Source: an uncultured Ruminococcus sp. (GTDB taxonomy: Bacteria; Bacillota; Clostridia; Lachnospirales; Lachnospiraceae). From it: DNA of 64,000 nucleotides. The first letter of the stretch is position 1, and each line of letters opens with the position of its first letter. This document shows positions 15,367 through 24,114 of the stretch, piece after piece. The position numbers were made by a program, and so were the translations under genes. Under the pieces are notes generated by a model. It saw nothing but the letters and a program-made list of their open reading frames with translations, did no database searches and was not told where the DNA came from. Where the stretch lies: NCBI GenBank assembly GCA_900066355.1, contig FMEL01000001.1, positions 309,166 through 373,165 on the forward strand, written 5' to 3'.

Positions 15367-17358
15367 TTATTTCGTCAGAACCCTATAATTTTCTTTCTTA
15401 TCATAATCTTTATGGATTCCGTCATCTTCGTACAGAGTATAGCTGCTGCCTTCATATCCAAACATCTTAAGCTTCTCTGTGTCAATATCCTTTACGCACT
15501 CAGCTACTTCTGCAACCGGAATGCATTTGCCGCTTCGAATAAAAAGTGGTACTTCATTGAGGGCAACATCCACATAATGAACTCCTTTTGCAAGGACTTC
15601 TTCGAAAATGGTTCCATCCGGCATGAACTTGATGAATTTCATTTCTTCCGGCAGATAAACGTAACGGCCTCTTGCGTTCTGCTCATAAACCGGTGCGATC
15701 ATGATCTCGTTGCCAAGCATCAATTGGTCTTCAACACGGATCGCCATCTTATCATCTGGATAAACAAATCCAAGCGGCTTAAAGTACATATCATCATTCA
15801 GTGCAGCTTTCATATATTCACTGTAGAGATATGGTACAAGGCGATATCTGGTGTTAATGACACTGCGGAAATCTTCGATGTTTTCGAACTGGTAACACTC
15901 CTGTTCTCTTGTTCCTTCTGCAGCATGGTCTCGCATCAGAGGTGTAAACACACCGAGTGCAAGGAAACGTAGCAGCAGATCTCTGGTCGTGTCATCACCA
16001 AATCCGCCAAGGTCCGCACCTGTATACATAAATCCGCACATATTCAGGGACGGAAGCATCTTGAGATTCAGAAGGATATGTGACCACCAGGATTTATTAT
16101 CTCCCATCCAGATTCCACCATAGCGGTGCATTCCAATATAAGAAGATCTGGAAAACATCAGGAAACGTTTTTCCGGATCAATTCGTTCGAATGCTTCTCC
16201 TGCTGCTCTTGTCATATTGTACCCAAAAAGATTATGTACTTTGTCGTGGCGAATCTTTTTTCCATCAACATTATGATAGAATCTTCTGTAATCCTCCGGA
16301 TTGTTGGCAATGTTTATCATCTTTGCCTGCATAGCCCACGGATGAATCTTACCTTCGGTGTCTTTTGCAAATTCTCCGGCAAGTTCTTTTGCCTCTGCAA
16401 GTCCTTCTGAAGAATAAAAGATTGCAGGCTCGTTCATGTCATTCCAGAATCCTTCGATCCCCTGATCGATCAGGAAACGGTATTTATCTCCAAACCATTT
16501 GCGGGCTTCTGGATTCAGCATATCCGGAAAATGGGTGTCTCCCGGCCATACAGCCGCAACGAAATCACTACCGTCTTCTCTTTTGCAGAAGTAATTGTTT
16601 TTTACACCTTCTTCGTAAACTTCGTAGCCTTTTTCCACCTTGACACCAGCATCAATGATTGGGATCAGGCGAAGTTCCTGGTCTTTCATTTCCTTTACAA
16701 ATTCAGGGAAATCAGGGAAGTTTTTCTCATTAACTGTGAAGTCCTTAAAATCCTGCATGTAGTCAATATCCATGTAGATCATGTCGATCGGGATATGATT
16801 CTCACGATATCCTTTTGCCACCGTACGGAAATCTTCTTTTGTTGTATAACCCCAGCGGCTCTGTCCAAAACCAAAGGCAAACTTTGGTGGAATGTAACTG
16901 CGTCCGATCACATGGCGGAACTGTTTTACGATGTCGTAAGCATTTTCACTTTCGATCACATAGATATCCAGATCTGCATTTTCGCAGGACACTTTGAGGG
17001 TGTCCATTCTTGTATACCCAATATCAAAGGTCAGTTTTGACGGATAGTCAAAAAACAATCCAAATGTAGTCTTGCCGCTTACTATAATAAAATTGTGGGC
17101 TCCATACAGAGAACGCTTGTCCTCTGTATGATTTGGGTCATCCGTACAGTTGCTGATGTAGCAGTAACCTCTTTTGTTGATTCCCCGATTGGATTCACCC
17201 AGACCATAGACAATATCATCTTCGTCCATAATATAGGTAAATGCAAATCCATCATTCTGGCTGATCTCTCCATATGGAAAAGCGCCTTCAGCTGTTTCAA
17301 TTTTTTCGGTCAGTGCCTCCGTATCAAACGGAGCTCCATATCTGTATTTTTTGATCAT
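15367..17358 (-). CDS. GH31 alpha-glucosidase (isomaltose-preferring, Ro-alphaG1-like)
   Basis: 663 residues, family GH31, releasing glucose from alpha-1,6- (and alpha-1,4-) linked oligosaccharides in the cytoplasm (no signal peptide). Seen: catalytic nucleophile D307 in WNDMNEP, acid/base D420 in IWMGD, and W169 in GQSRWGY. Established from memory: these positions and the 663-residue length match Ro-alphaG1 of Ruminococcus (Blautia) obeum, whose structure is known and in which W169 governs the preference for isomaltose. Second gene of an operon with GH13, starting 14 nt after its stop. Confidence 0.93.
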   Translation of the reverse strand: MIKKYRYGAPFDTEALTEKIETAEGAFPYGEISQNDGFAFTYIMDEDDIVYGLGESNRGINKRGYCYISNCTDDPNHTEDKRSLYGAHNFIIVSGKTTFGLFFDYPSKLTFDIGYTRMDTLKVSCENADLDIYVIESENAYDIVKQFRHVIGRSYIPPKFAFGFGQSRWGYTTKEDFRTVAKGYRENHIPIDMIYMDIDYMQDFKDFTVNEKNFPDFPEFVKEMKDQELRLIPIIDAGVKVEKGYEVYEEGVKNNYFCKREDGSDFVAAVWPGDTHFPDMLNPEARKWFGDKYRFLIDQGIEGFWNDMNEPAIFYSSEGLAEAKELAGEFAKDTEGKIHPWAMQAKMINIANNPEDYRRFYHNVDGKKIRHDKVHNLFGYNMTRAAGEAFERIDPEKRFLMFSRSSYIGMHRYGGIWMGDNKSWWSHILLNLKMLPSLNMCGFMYTGADLGGFGDDTTRDLLLRFLALGVFTPLMRDHAAEGTREQECYQFENIEDFRSVINTRYRLVPYLYSEYMKAALNDDMYFKPLGFVYPDDKMAIRVEDQLMLGNEIMIAPVYEQNARGRYVYLPEEMKFIKFMPDGTIFEEVLAKGVHYVDVALNEVPLFIRSGKCIPVAEVAECVKDIDTEKLKMFGYEGSSYTLYEDDGIHKDYDKKENYRVLTK

Positions 17359-17372
17359 CTCTGTTTTACCTC

Positions 17373-19043
17373 TTATTTTTTATAAAGTACAAATGCCTCA
17401 TATGGTTTCAAAACAATTTTACCTTCAAATACAGTTCTGTCAAAATTTGTGATCAGGCATTCTGCTCCTTTGAATTCTTCCGGAATCTCCATCTCTGCAT
17501 TTTTGTCACTGAAATTGCAGACTGTCAGAAGTTTTTCCTGATCCTGTCTTCTTATATATGCAAAAATCTGCTCGTCGTCATGGTAAAGGGGTTCAAACCC
17601 GCCGTAAACAATAATGTCTTTTTCTTTACGCAGACGAATCAGTTTCTGATAATAATAGAAAATTGAGTTCGGATCTTCAAGCTGCTGTGCTGCATTGATT
17701 TCTTTATAGTTCGGATTCACTTTGATCCATGGAGCACCATCTGTAAATCCGGCCTGTGCTGAATCATCCCACTGCATTGGAGTCCTGGCATTATCACGGC
17801 TTCTCAGCATCAGGCATTTCATCATGTATTCCGGAGTCATAAATCCTGATTCTGTAAGCTCTGTAAAGAAATTGATGCTCTCAATATCACGATAATCTTC
17901 CAGTTTATCAAAGTAAACATTTGTCATGCCAAGCTCTTCGCCCTGATACACATATGGCGTTCCCTGCATCATATGAAGACAGGTTGCAAGCATTTTTGCA
18001 GAAGTTTCTCTGTATGCCGGATTGTCATTTCCAAATCGGCTGACACTTCTCGGCTGGTCATGATTTCCAAGAAACAGACTGTTCCATGCTTTACCCTGAA
18101 GTTCTTCCTGCCATTTGATCATGATACGTTTGAACTCTTTGAAATCATATTTTTCAGTTGTCCACTTTCCATAATCACCGCTTCCGTTCTCAACATGTTC
18201 AAACTGGAATACCATATTCAGTTCATTTCTGGCTTCACCTGCATATTTCTGTGCCTCTTCAATTGTTACTCCTGAGGTTTCACCAACAGTCATGATATCG
18301 TATTTTGAAAGAACTTCTCTGTTCATTTCCTGAAGAAACTCATGAATTCTTGGTCCATGTACACAATATGGTCCAAAATCACCATACAGGCTGTTATTCA
18401 TTTCTCCGTCCGGGAATGACTGGTCTTTTGAGATCATACTGATCACATCCATGCGGAAACCATCGATTCCTTTATCGCACCAGAATTTCATCATATCATA
18501 AACTTCCTGGCGTACTTTTTCGTTTTCCCAGTTAAGATCTGGCTGCTTTTTGGAAAACAGGTGCATATAATACATCTGCGTCTGAGGATCATATTCCCAT
18601 GCAGATCCACCGAATGCTCCGCCCCAGTTGTTTGGTTCTTTTCCGTTTACAGGATCTTTCCAGATATAATAATCACGATATGGATTGGCTTTTGACTTTC
18701 GGCTTTCAATAAACCAGTTATGTTCATCAGATGTATGATTGACTACGAGATCCATCAGGATTCTGATATCTCTTTTGTGAGCTTCTGACAAAAGTTCCTC
18801 ATAGTCCTCCATAGTTCCATATTCTTTATAAATTTTGCGGTAATCAGAAATATCGTAACCATTATCATCCTGAGGAGATTCCAGCATCGGAGATATCCAT
18901 AACACATTTACACCAAGTTCTTTGAGATAATCGAGTTTCTGTATGATTCCTCTGATATCCCCGATGCCATCTCCGTTGCTGTCTTTAAAACTTTTAGGAT
19001 ATATCTGATATACCACACTTTCTTTCCACCATTTTTTCTCCAT
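17373..19043 (-). CDS. malL: GH13 oligo-1,6-glucosidase
   Basis: 556 residues, GH13 subfamily 31 type. Seen: the catalytic triad D199 (GFRMDV), E255 (TVGETSG) and D329 (GNHDQPR), the same numbering as Bacillus cereus oligo-1,6-glucosidase. V200 follows the nucleophile, the residue associated with alpha-1,6 preference. A calcium-loop sequence DSNGDGIGD lies at 21-29. The start at 19043 has CAGGAG about 10 nt upstream; a start at 19112 would add an uncharacteristic 23-residue leader. With GH31 it forms an isomalto-oligosaccharide operon under the LacI regulator at 19463-20470. Confidence 0.9.
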   Translation of the reverse strand: MEKKWWKESVVYQIYPKSFKDSNGDGIGDIRGIIQKLDYLKELGVNVLWISPMLESPQDDNGYDISDYRKIYKEYGTMEDYEELLSEAHKRDIRILMDLVVNHTSDEHNWFIESRKSKANPYRDYYIWKDPVNGKEPNNWGGAFGGSAWEYDPQTQMYYMHLFSKKQPDLNWENEKVRQEVYDMMKFWCDKGIDGFRMDVISMISKDQSFPDGEMNNSLYGDFGPYCVHGPRIHEFLQEMNREVLSKYDIMTVGETSGVTIEEAQKYAGEARNELNMVFQFEHVENGSGDYGKWTTEKYDFKEFKRIMIKWQEELQGKAWNSLFLGNHDQPRSVSRFGNDNPAYRETSAKMLATCLHMMQGTPYVYQGEELGMTNVYFDKLEDYRDIESINFFTELTESGFMTPEYMMKCLMLRSRDNARTPMQWDDSAQAGFTDGAPWIKVNPNYKEINAAQQLEDPNSIFYYYQKLIRLRKEKDIIVYGGFEPLYHDDEQIFAYIRRQDQEKLLTVCNFSDKNAEMEIPEEFKGAECLITNFDRTVFEGKIVLKPYEAFVLYKK

Positions 19044-19132
19044 GTTATTAATCTCCTGTTTTTTTATTCTTATTTTGTTTACTGATACCTGCGAATCACT
19101 CCGCTGCTGCACTGCTCCCGTAATTTACACTC

Positions 19133-19381
19133 TTACTTGCCTGCTCCGGCAACAACACCATTCATGATCCATTTCTGGCAGAAAAGATATACCAGAAGTA
19201 CAGGAATAAGTACTAGCAGATAAGAAGCAAACGCCAGGTTATAATCTACTGAAAACTGTTCCAGCTCTGTTTTTCCACCCTTTGCAGAAGATTTTCCGTC
19301 GGATGATCCGCCACATCGGACACGTCTGTCCAGTTCCTTTTCGGTGGCTTTATCATAAACCCTGTATCTCAGCAAAATCAA
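19133..19381 (-). pseudogene. sugar ABC permease (MalG-type) 3' remnant
   Basis: The frame ends with VDYNLAFASYLLVLIPVLLV and FCQKWIMNGVVAGAGK, the last helix and tail of a binding-protein-dependent sugar permease. The first ~40 codons carry an odd basic, glycine-rich sequence and no other helices. The rest of the permease, its partner permease and the binding protein are absent. It sits in the transcript leader between the LacI-type operator and the GH13 gene, so deletion has placed the hydrolases directly behind the old transporter promoter. Confidence 0.7.
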
Positions 19382-19382
19382 C

Positions 19383-19400
19383 AGGTTTCTCGCGAAACTT
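19383..19400. promoter_or_regulatory. LacI-type operator
   Basis: AAGTTTC-GCGA-GAAACCT on the leftward strand, a near-perfect palindrome with the central CG typical of LacI/GalR operators. It lies between the LacI gene terminator and the permease relic and probably controls the GH13-GH31 transcript. Confidence 0.55.
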
Positions 19401-19442
19401 AAAATCTAACCAAATTTTTAATTTTATTTTTATGCATATTAG

Positions 19443-19481
19443 ACAAAAAAATAAGGACTCTGTCATTCTCTGACAGAGTCC
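19443..19481 (-). terminator. terminator overlapping the lacI-type stop codon
   Basis: Perfect 11-bp arms GGACTCTGTCA/TGACAGAGTCC (19455-19481) with a 5-nt loop. In the leftward direction it is followed by TTATTTTTTTG. The stem includes the last codons and stop of the LacI-family gene. Confidence 0.85.
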
Positions 19482-20470
19482 CTCTTTACCAGATAAACCG
19501 GACTTTTTATATTTAATTCCTTCAATTCTTCTCCCTGAATCAGCTGCATCAGACGTTTCAATGCCGTATGTGCTTTTTTCCGTACATCCTGATGAACTGT
19601 CGTCAGTTTTGGACGGACCATACTCGCATACATGCTGTCATCGTAACCTGTGATGGAAATCTGATCCGGAACCCTGATTCCCTTATCAAAGAAGAAGTTC
19701 ATTGCTTCAATTGCATCATAGTCTGACGAAAAAGCCAGTGCTTTAGCTTCGATGAAATGTGGTAAAAGTTCTTCGTATTTCCTGAGTCGATATTTCTTCT
19801 CGCCCGGAACAACAATGTATCGGGAACGACTGCAGAAGCCCCCCTTCTTTTCCATCGCCTGCTTGAAGCCCATCCATCGATAATAGTCACTGTCTCTATC
19901 CGTTTCTGCAATAAACAAAGCCTTTTTGTATCCACAGGAATAGAAATATTCTCCTATCTGGTATCCTCCAGAGTAATCATCTACACCGACATTCTGAAAG
20001 GTATATGCACCTTCAGGGTAAGCATCGATCATAATCATTTTCTTATTCAACTTACGTGAAAGACTACGGTATCTTTCTTCATTATACCCAAGGATGATCA
20101 GTCCCTCAACATTCCATTTTGAAGCAATGTCTACAACATTCTGAATGTCTTCGCCACCAATAAGCATAACATAATATCCTTTTTCTTCCGTTTCCATACG
20201 AATGTTTCCAATAAGTTCTCCCACAAACGGATCCTGAAGGGACTGCATACCATGAGCATAAGTAAAACCCAGCACTACTCCTATAATTCTGGAACCATGA
20301 CCGGAAAGCATCACTGATCCCATATGCGGAACATAGTTCTGTTCTTTAAGGATCGCTGTAATCTTATCAATCGTTTTCTGGGAAACTCTTTTGGTATTTC
20401 CATTTATGACATTTGATACGGTAGTGCGACTGACACCAGCCATTTCAGCAATATCCTGAAGACGAATCAT
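19463..20470 (-). CDS. LacI-family transcriptional regulator
   Basis: 335 residues: N-terminal LacI helix-turn-helix (IRLQDIAEMAGVSRTTVSNV, residues 2-21) with the hinge region around residues 48-60, then a periplasmic-binding-like sugar domain. GGAGG lies 12 nt before the ATG. Its position directly upstream of the permease relic and GH13-GH31 genes, with a LacI-type palindrome at 19383-19400, makes it the likely repressor of the isomalto-oligosaccharide operon. Confidence 0.9.
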   Translation of the reverse strand: MIRLQDIAEMAGVSRTTVSNVINGNTKRVSQKTIDKITAILKEQNYVPHMGSVMLSGHGSRIIGVVLGFTYAHGMQSLQDPFVGELIGNIRMETEEKGYYVMLIGGEDIQNVVDIASKWNVEGLIILGYNEERYRSLSRKLNKKMIMIDAYPEGAYTFQNVGVDDYSGGYQIGEYFYSCGYKKALFIAETDRDSDYYRWMGFKQAMEKKGGFCSRSRYIVVPGEKKYRLRKYEELLPHFIEAKALAFSSDYDAIEAMNFFFDKGIRVPDQISITGYDDSMYASMVRPKLTTVHQDVRKKAHTALKRLMQLIQGEELKELNIKSPVYLVKRDSVRE

Positions 20471-20525
20471 CTGTTATCCGGCCTCCTTTTATATCTTGTG
20501 TATGTTCAAATATTAAATGTTTTTT

Positions 20526-21005
20526 TCATAAATTATCCAGAATGTATTCCATCTGCCTCTCTTTTGTTTTCATTCCCATTTTTTCATAGAATTTTTCTGC
20601 GGAAGTATTTCCGGACCATACATTTAATGTCACTTCATAGCAGTTCATTTTCCTGGCTTCTTCTTTTACATGCTCAAACAAACTTTCACCGATATGCTGA
20701 CCTCGTGCCTGCTGGTCAACGCATAGATCATCTATAAAAAGCGATTTAAACTGCACCATATTATTTGAGAAGGGTTGTTTCTGCAATTGACAAAAGGCAT
20801 ACCCTACACAAACATCAGACTCGTTCACTGCAACATATATCGGTTTTTCTTCATTTTTTAAAAGCTCTGTTAATTCTTCTACTGTATATTTTGTCGTACC
20901 GGGAATAAAAATATCTGGTCTTATGTCCGCATGAATCTGCAACACCTGCCCCAGTAACTCAATAATTCTTGTAATATCTTTTTCTTCAGCTTTTCTGATA
21001 GTCAT
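20526..21005 (-). CDS. GNAT-family N-acetyltransferase
   Basis: 159 residues with the GNAT acetyl-CoA-binding motif A (LCVDQQARGQHIGESLF, about residues 88-104) and motif B (NTSAEKFYEKMGMK). It transfers an acetyl group from acetyl-CoA to an amine; the substrate cannot be told from sequence. The start at 21005 (ATG) is preceded by CCGGAGG at the right distance; the upstream in-frame GTG at 21014 is closer to the ribosome site and less likely. Single gene, with a repeat element upstream. Confidence 0.85.
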   Translation of the reverse strand: MTIRKAEEKDITRIIELLGQVLQIHADIRPDIFIPGTTKYTVEELTELLKNEEKPIYVAVNESDVCVGYAFCQLQKQPFSNNMVQFKSLFIDDLCVDQQARGQHIGESLFEHVKEEARKMNCYEVTLNVWSGNTSAEKFYEKMGMKTKERQMEYILDNL

Positions 21006-21097
21006 CTTTCGCACCTCCGGTTAATAAATTATTATTTTCATTAAATCATTGAAACTGGCATTTGTAAAGAACAAAGCGGACAAGTCCACTTCAATCC

Positions 21098-21253
21098 CCC
21101 TGCATCCCTCAATCTTTGAGGGACTTGTTACGCTTTGCGTGCCAGATGCAGTCTGCTTTAGCAGACATATTCCTCTTGCATCTGGTCACATCCTCGCGGA
21201 GCATTTTTGCTTTATTGGAACATTACGGAGTAATTTCCTATAAAGCAAAAATA
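21098..21253. repeat. composite palindromic repeat, fullest copy
   Basis: Three consecutive hairpins: CCCTCAA/TTGAGGG (about 21109-21125), CCAGATGCA/TGCATCTGG with an inner TCTGC/GCAGA stem (about 21141-21185), and TTTTGCTTTAT/ATAAAGCAAAA around the core GGAACATTACGGAGTAAT (21204-21252). A linker CATCCTCGCGGAGC joins the second and third. Parts recur at 26708-26727, 42603-42625, 44036-44096, 45963-46018 and 47425-47472. No gene overlaps it. It lies between a GNAT gene and a MATE gene. Confidence 0.8.
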
Positions 21254-21283
21254 CCTTCAAGCTATTTTATTATAGCCTGAAGG
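21247..21283 (-). terminator. terminator of the MATE gene
   Basis: Stem CCTTCA-GCTAT/ATAGC-TGAAGG (21254-21283), followed in the leftward direction by TATTTTT, 7 nt after the MATE stop codon. It abuts the composite repeat. Confidence 0.75.
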
Positions 21284-21289
21284 TGCTTT

Positions 21290-22645
21290 TTATTCAAAAT
21301 CTCTGGTAATGTTTGTGAGCCATTTACCTCTGATATAGTGGATGAAGACCACCGGCATTTTTTCGAACTCATCCAGAGTCATTACAAAATATACCCAGAC
21401 AGGCGGCAGTTTTAAGACATATGCTGCAAGAAAGGTAAGTGGAACTGCAACAAGCCACATAAAGATGGAATCTATGATCATTCCAAATCTGGAATCACCA
21501 CCCCCTCTAAAGCAGCCGCATATGAGACAGGTATTGATGCCTTCTCCCACAAGACGCCAGGTTGTCATAATTATAAAAATGCCAAGATAATAAATGGCCG
21601 TCTCTGTCAGTTTATCCCGATAGAAATCCAGTATCAGAGGCCGAAGTGCCAGAATAATGATGCATCCGACCAGACTTACAACCATTGTTATTCTTAGCAT
21701 GCGCTTTCCATATTCTCTTGCTGCATCAATGTTGTCTTTCCCCAGTTCCTGACTGACAATGATAGTAGTCGCATTGGCAAAACCACGACAGGCGATCGCA
21801 CCAATATTTACCACCATGACAGCAACTGCATTTGCGGCAACCATATCATCGCCAATATGGCCGAGTATTGCTGCGAATGCTGAGCTGGCAAAACTCCAGA
21901 CAACATCATTTATTACAGCCGGGGTAGCAATTTTCATAAAGTCCTGGAACAGAATACCTGATTTTGCAAAGAAGTATTTTATACGGAATCTGACATCGGA
22001 ACTTCTTAATGAGTAGATTAGGCAAATCAGTACTTCTGTGATTCTGGCAATGACAGTACCAAGAGCCACACCGGTAACGCCAAGCTTTGGAAGTCCAAAC
22101 AGACCAAAAATAAAGGTGGCATTACAAATTACATTGACACAAAGCGAAACAATGTACGTGACAGAAGGCAGCATTATTTTTCCGATACTTCGAAGGGCGC
22201 TCATAAAAACCTGAGAGAATCCCATAAACATAAATGAAAATGAAATTACCCTTAAGTATTCACTGCCGGCAGCAATCGTATCCGGACTGCTCGTAAAGAT
22301 CTTCATGATCGTAGTTGGCATAGAAAAGGAAATCACGAAAAACACGAGGGAAACAATCAGTGAGATTCGTTCCGCCAGACCGAGAATTCTTTCTACTGTC
22401 TTTTTATCACCTTTTCCCCAGTACTGTGCACATAAAACTGAAGCACCCGTAGCCATACCATAATATAAACAGAAAAGAATAAAAGTGTACTGGTTCGCAA
22501 GGGATGAAGCCGACATGGCAGTCTGGCTTACATACCCAAGCATTACCGTATCAGCAATGTTTACCAGAGTTCCGATCAGATTTTGGATCATGATCGGAAA
22601 CGCCAGTTTTGAAGCGTATTTTAAGAAATCTTTTTTATTTAGCAT
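21290..22645 (-). CDS. MATE-family efflux transporter
   Basis: 451 residues with about 12 hydrophobic segments and two homologous halves, the layout of MATE multidrug/metabolite antiporters that use a sodium or proton gradient. Seen: an N-terminal MIQNLIGTLVNIADTVMLGY stretch typical of the NorM/DinF-like group. It stands alone with its own terminator. AAGGA lies upstream of the ATG. Substrate unknown. Confidence 0.9.
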   Translation of the reverse strand: MLNKKDFLKYASKLAFPIMIQNLIGTLVNIADTVMLGYVSQTAMSASSLANQYTFILFCLYYGMATGASVLCAQYWGKGDKKTVERILGLAERISLIVSLVFFVISFSMPTTIMKIFTSSPDTIAAGSEYLRVISFSFMFMGFSQVFMSALRSIGKIMLPSVTYIVSLCVNVICNATFIFGLFGLPKLGVTGVALGTVIARITEVLICLIYSLRSSDVRFRIKYFFAKSGILFQDFMKIATPAVINDVVWSFASSAFAAILGHIGDDMVAANAVAVMVVNIGAIACRGFANATTIIVSQELGKDNIDAAREYGKRMLRITMVVSLVGCIIILALRPLILDFYRDKLTETAIYYLGIFIIMTTWRLVGEGINTCLICGCFRGGGDSRFGMIIDSIFMWLVAVPLTFLAAYVLKLPPVWVYFVMTLDEFEKMPVVFIHYIRGKWLTNITRDFE

Positions 22646-22736
22646 ATATGATTTTCCTTAGTTCTTCGTATTTACAACCAATTGTATCATACACTTGCAT
22701 TATAAATATATACCTTTTAGAATTATTTTTTACAAA

Positions 22737-22786
22737 GTAAAAACGAGCAGCCGGTAAACTGGATTTATGCTTACTTGCTACTCGTT
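22737..22786 (-). terminator. terminator after carD-like gene
   Basis: Stem with outer arms ACGAGCAGC/GCTACTCGT (22744-22786, one mismatch) and an inner GTAA/TTAC pairing. In the leftward direction it is followed by TTTTTACTTT. Confidence 0.6.
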
Positions 22787-22829
22787 TGTTGTAATTATAT
22801 TTCTTGTTTTTTAAATGTCAAACAGAATT

Positions 22830-23342
22830 TTATTGTCCATTGTTCGTAATGTACTCAATAATCGTTCTACATACTTCCTGTTTTGGTTTTCCAAGAGCAA
22901 CTCCCAGCTCCATATATAACAGGTTTTCTGCCAGCTGAAAATACCTGGCATCTGTAGCAGTACACTTTTTTCCCTGTGCAAGCCTTTTTTCTTTCCGCTG
23001 ATAAATCATTTTGATTATAGCAACTAATGCTTCAGGATCATTCGCTTTTACTGCTTCTTTATAATTTTGTTCCCTCAGTTTTTCATTGTTTACCCATGCC
23101 GTCGGAATTTCTGGAATTCGTTTAATCAGATTCCATGCTTCTTCTTTTGTCAGGCATAACCTCAATCTTGAATCTGAGTTTGAAACTGGAACATATATTT
23201 TATCCTTTTCATCCTCTATTGGCTTTATCAAATAATACATTTTCTTATTTTTTTCATCCAACAGATTCAAATATAAAATATCTTCTATTTTACAGATACC
23301 TGTAACTGGTTTACTGACAAGATCTCCAATTTCATATTTCAC
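22830..23342 (-). CDS. CarD/CdnL-family transcriptional regulator
   Basis: 170 residues. An N-terminal RNA-polymerase-interaction (Tudor-like) domain starting VKYEIGDLVSKPVTGICKIED and a helical C-terminal domain, as in CarD_CdnL_TRCF proteins that bind RNA polymerase beta and promoter DNA. A GTG start at 23342 is chosen because TAGGAG lies 9 nt before it and because the family domain begins within a few residues of the start; the longer frame from 23396 adds 18 atypical residues. It is preceded by a small gene on the same strand (28-nt gap). Confidence 0.82.
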   Translation of the reverse strand: MKYEIGDLVSKPVTGICKIEDILYLNLLDEKNKKMYYLIKPIEDEKDKIYVPVSNSDSRLRLCLTKEEAWNLIKRIPEIPTAWVNNEKLREQNYKEAVKANDPEALVAIIKMIYQRKEKRLAQGKKCTATDARYFQLAENLLYMELGVALGKPKQEVCRTIIEYITNNGQ

Positions 23343-23370
23343 AAAACCCGCTCCTAACTGACCTGCACTT

Positions 23371-23592
23371 TTATTCCGTAAATGTATATCGTACAAAAGA
23401 GCCGTTATTATCGCCTGTTACTATTACAACGTCTCCATTCTCGTTACTTGTGGTTTCCAAGATCGGAAATCTTCCATTTTCTTTTACATAAGCTTCCGGG
23501 CTGGCTGCCTCTGCCTCGATCAGTGTTTTTTTACTGTATTGTTCTCCTCCACATGGATTTATATCCTCAATAAAAATTTCATACTCATGCAT
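23371..23592 (-). CDS. small conserved protein upstream of carD-like gene
   Basis: 73 residues with an excellent ribosome site (GGAGG, 8 nt before ATG). Acidic and soluble, ending GSFVRYTFTE. It resembles small uncharacterised Lachnospiraceae proteins (possibly the DUF6061 group, from memory, unsure). It is probably co-transcribed with the CarD-like gene. No function assigned. Confidence 0.6.
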   Translation of the reverse strand: MHEYEIFIEDINPCGGEQYSKKTLIEAEAASPEAYVKENGRFPILETTSNENGDVVIVTGDNNGSFVRYTFTE

Positions 23593-24114
23593 ATGTGCTT
23601 CCTCCTGGAATTAATTTTATAAAAGCGAGCAACGTATTGTTTGCTTTACTGCATGATTACGCTACCCGCCGTTATGAATATTATAAAACTATTTTACTCT
23701 GGTTTCAAAAGCAGTTTTTACTAAAAAAATGTCTTATGTTTTTAGGCATTATTACCATATGTTTAATATACTCAAACTTCTTCTACTGTTATTCCATGTT
23801 CTTTTTTTCCTTGAGATATCGTTTTATAATTAGGGGAAGCCTTTCTTCTCAAATACATAGAGTCGTCTCCTTTTTTTAAGGCTATCACGTTTCATGAAGT
23901 TGTATTTTATGATAATTCACGTTTTTATTTAATTTATAAGTCCGAATTTATGAATCGGGCCCCCCGGATGACTCCCAGGGGCTTTCATACTGTTCATTCT
24001 ACATTCTCAAACATCTCTGCTAATATCATGGGAATTTTGAAAAAAATTTTAACGTTACAATCTACTGACAAAAGCCATCCGGGACACAAAAAGTGCCACA
24101 AACACCGTCCCCAT
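23593..24114. other. intergenic region, no gene seen
   Basis: About 520 bp, very AT-rich at left. No credible coding frame on either strand. At 24081-24112 a GGGAC...GTCCC sequence could form a REP-like imperfect hairpin (GGGACACAAAAAGTG with CAC..CGTCCC). Nothing else could be assigned. Confidence 0.5.
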
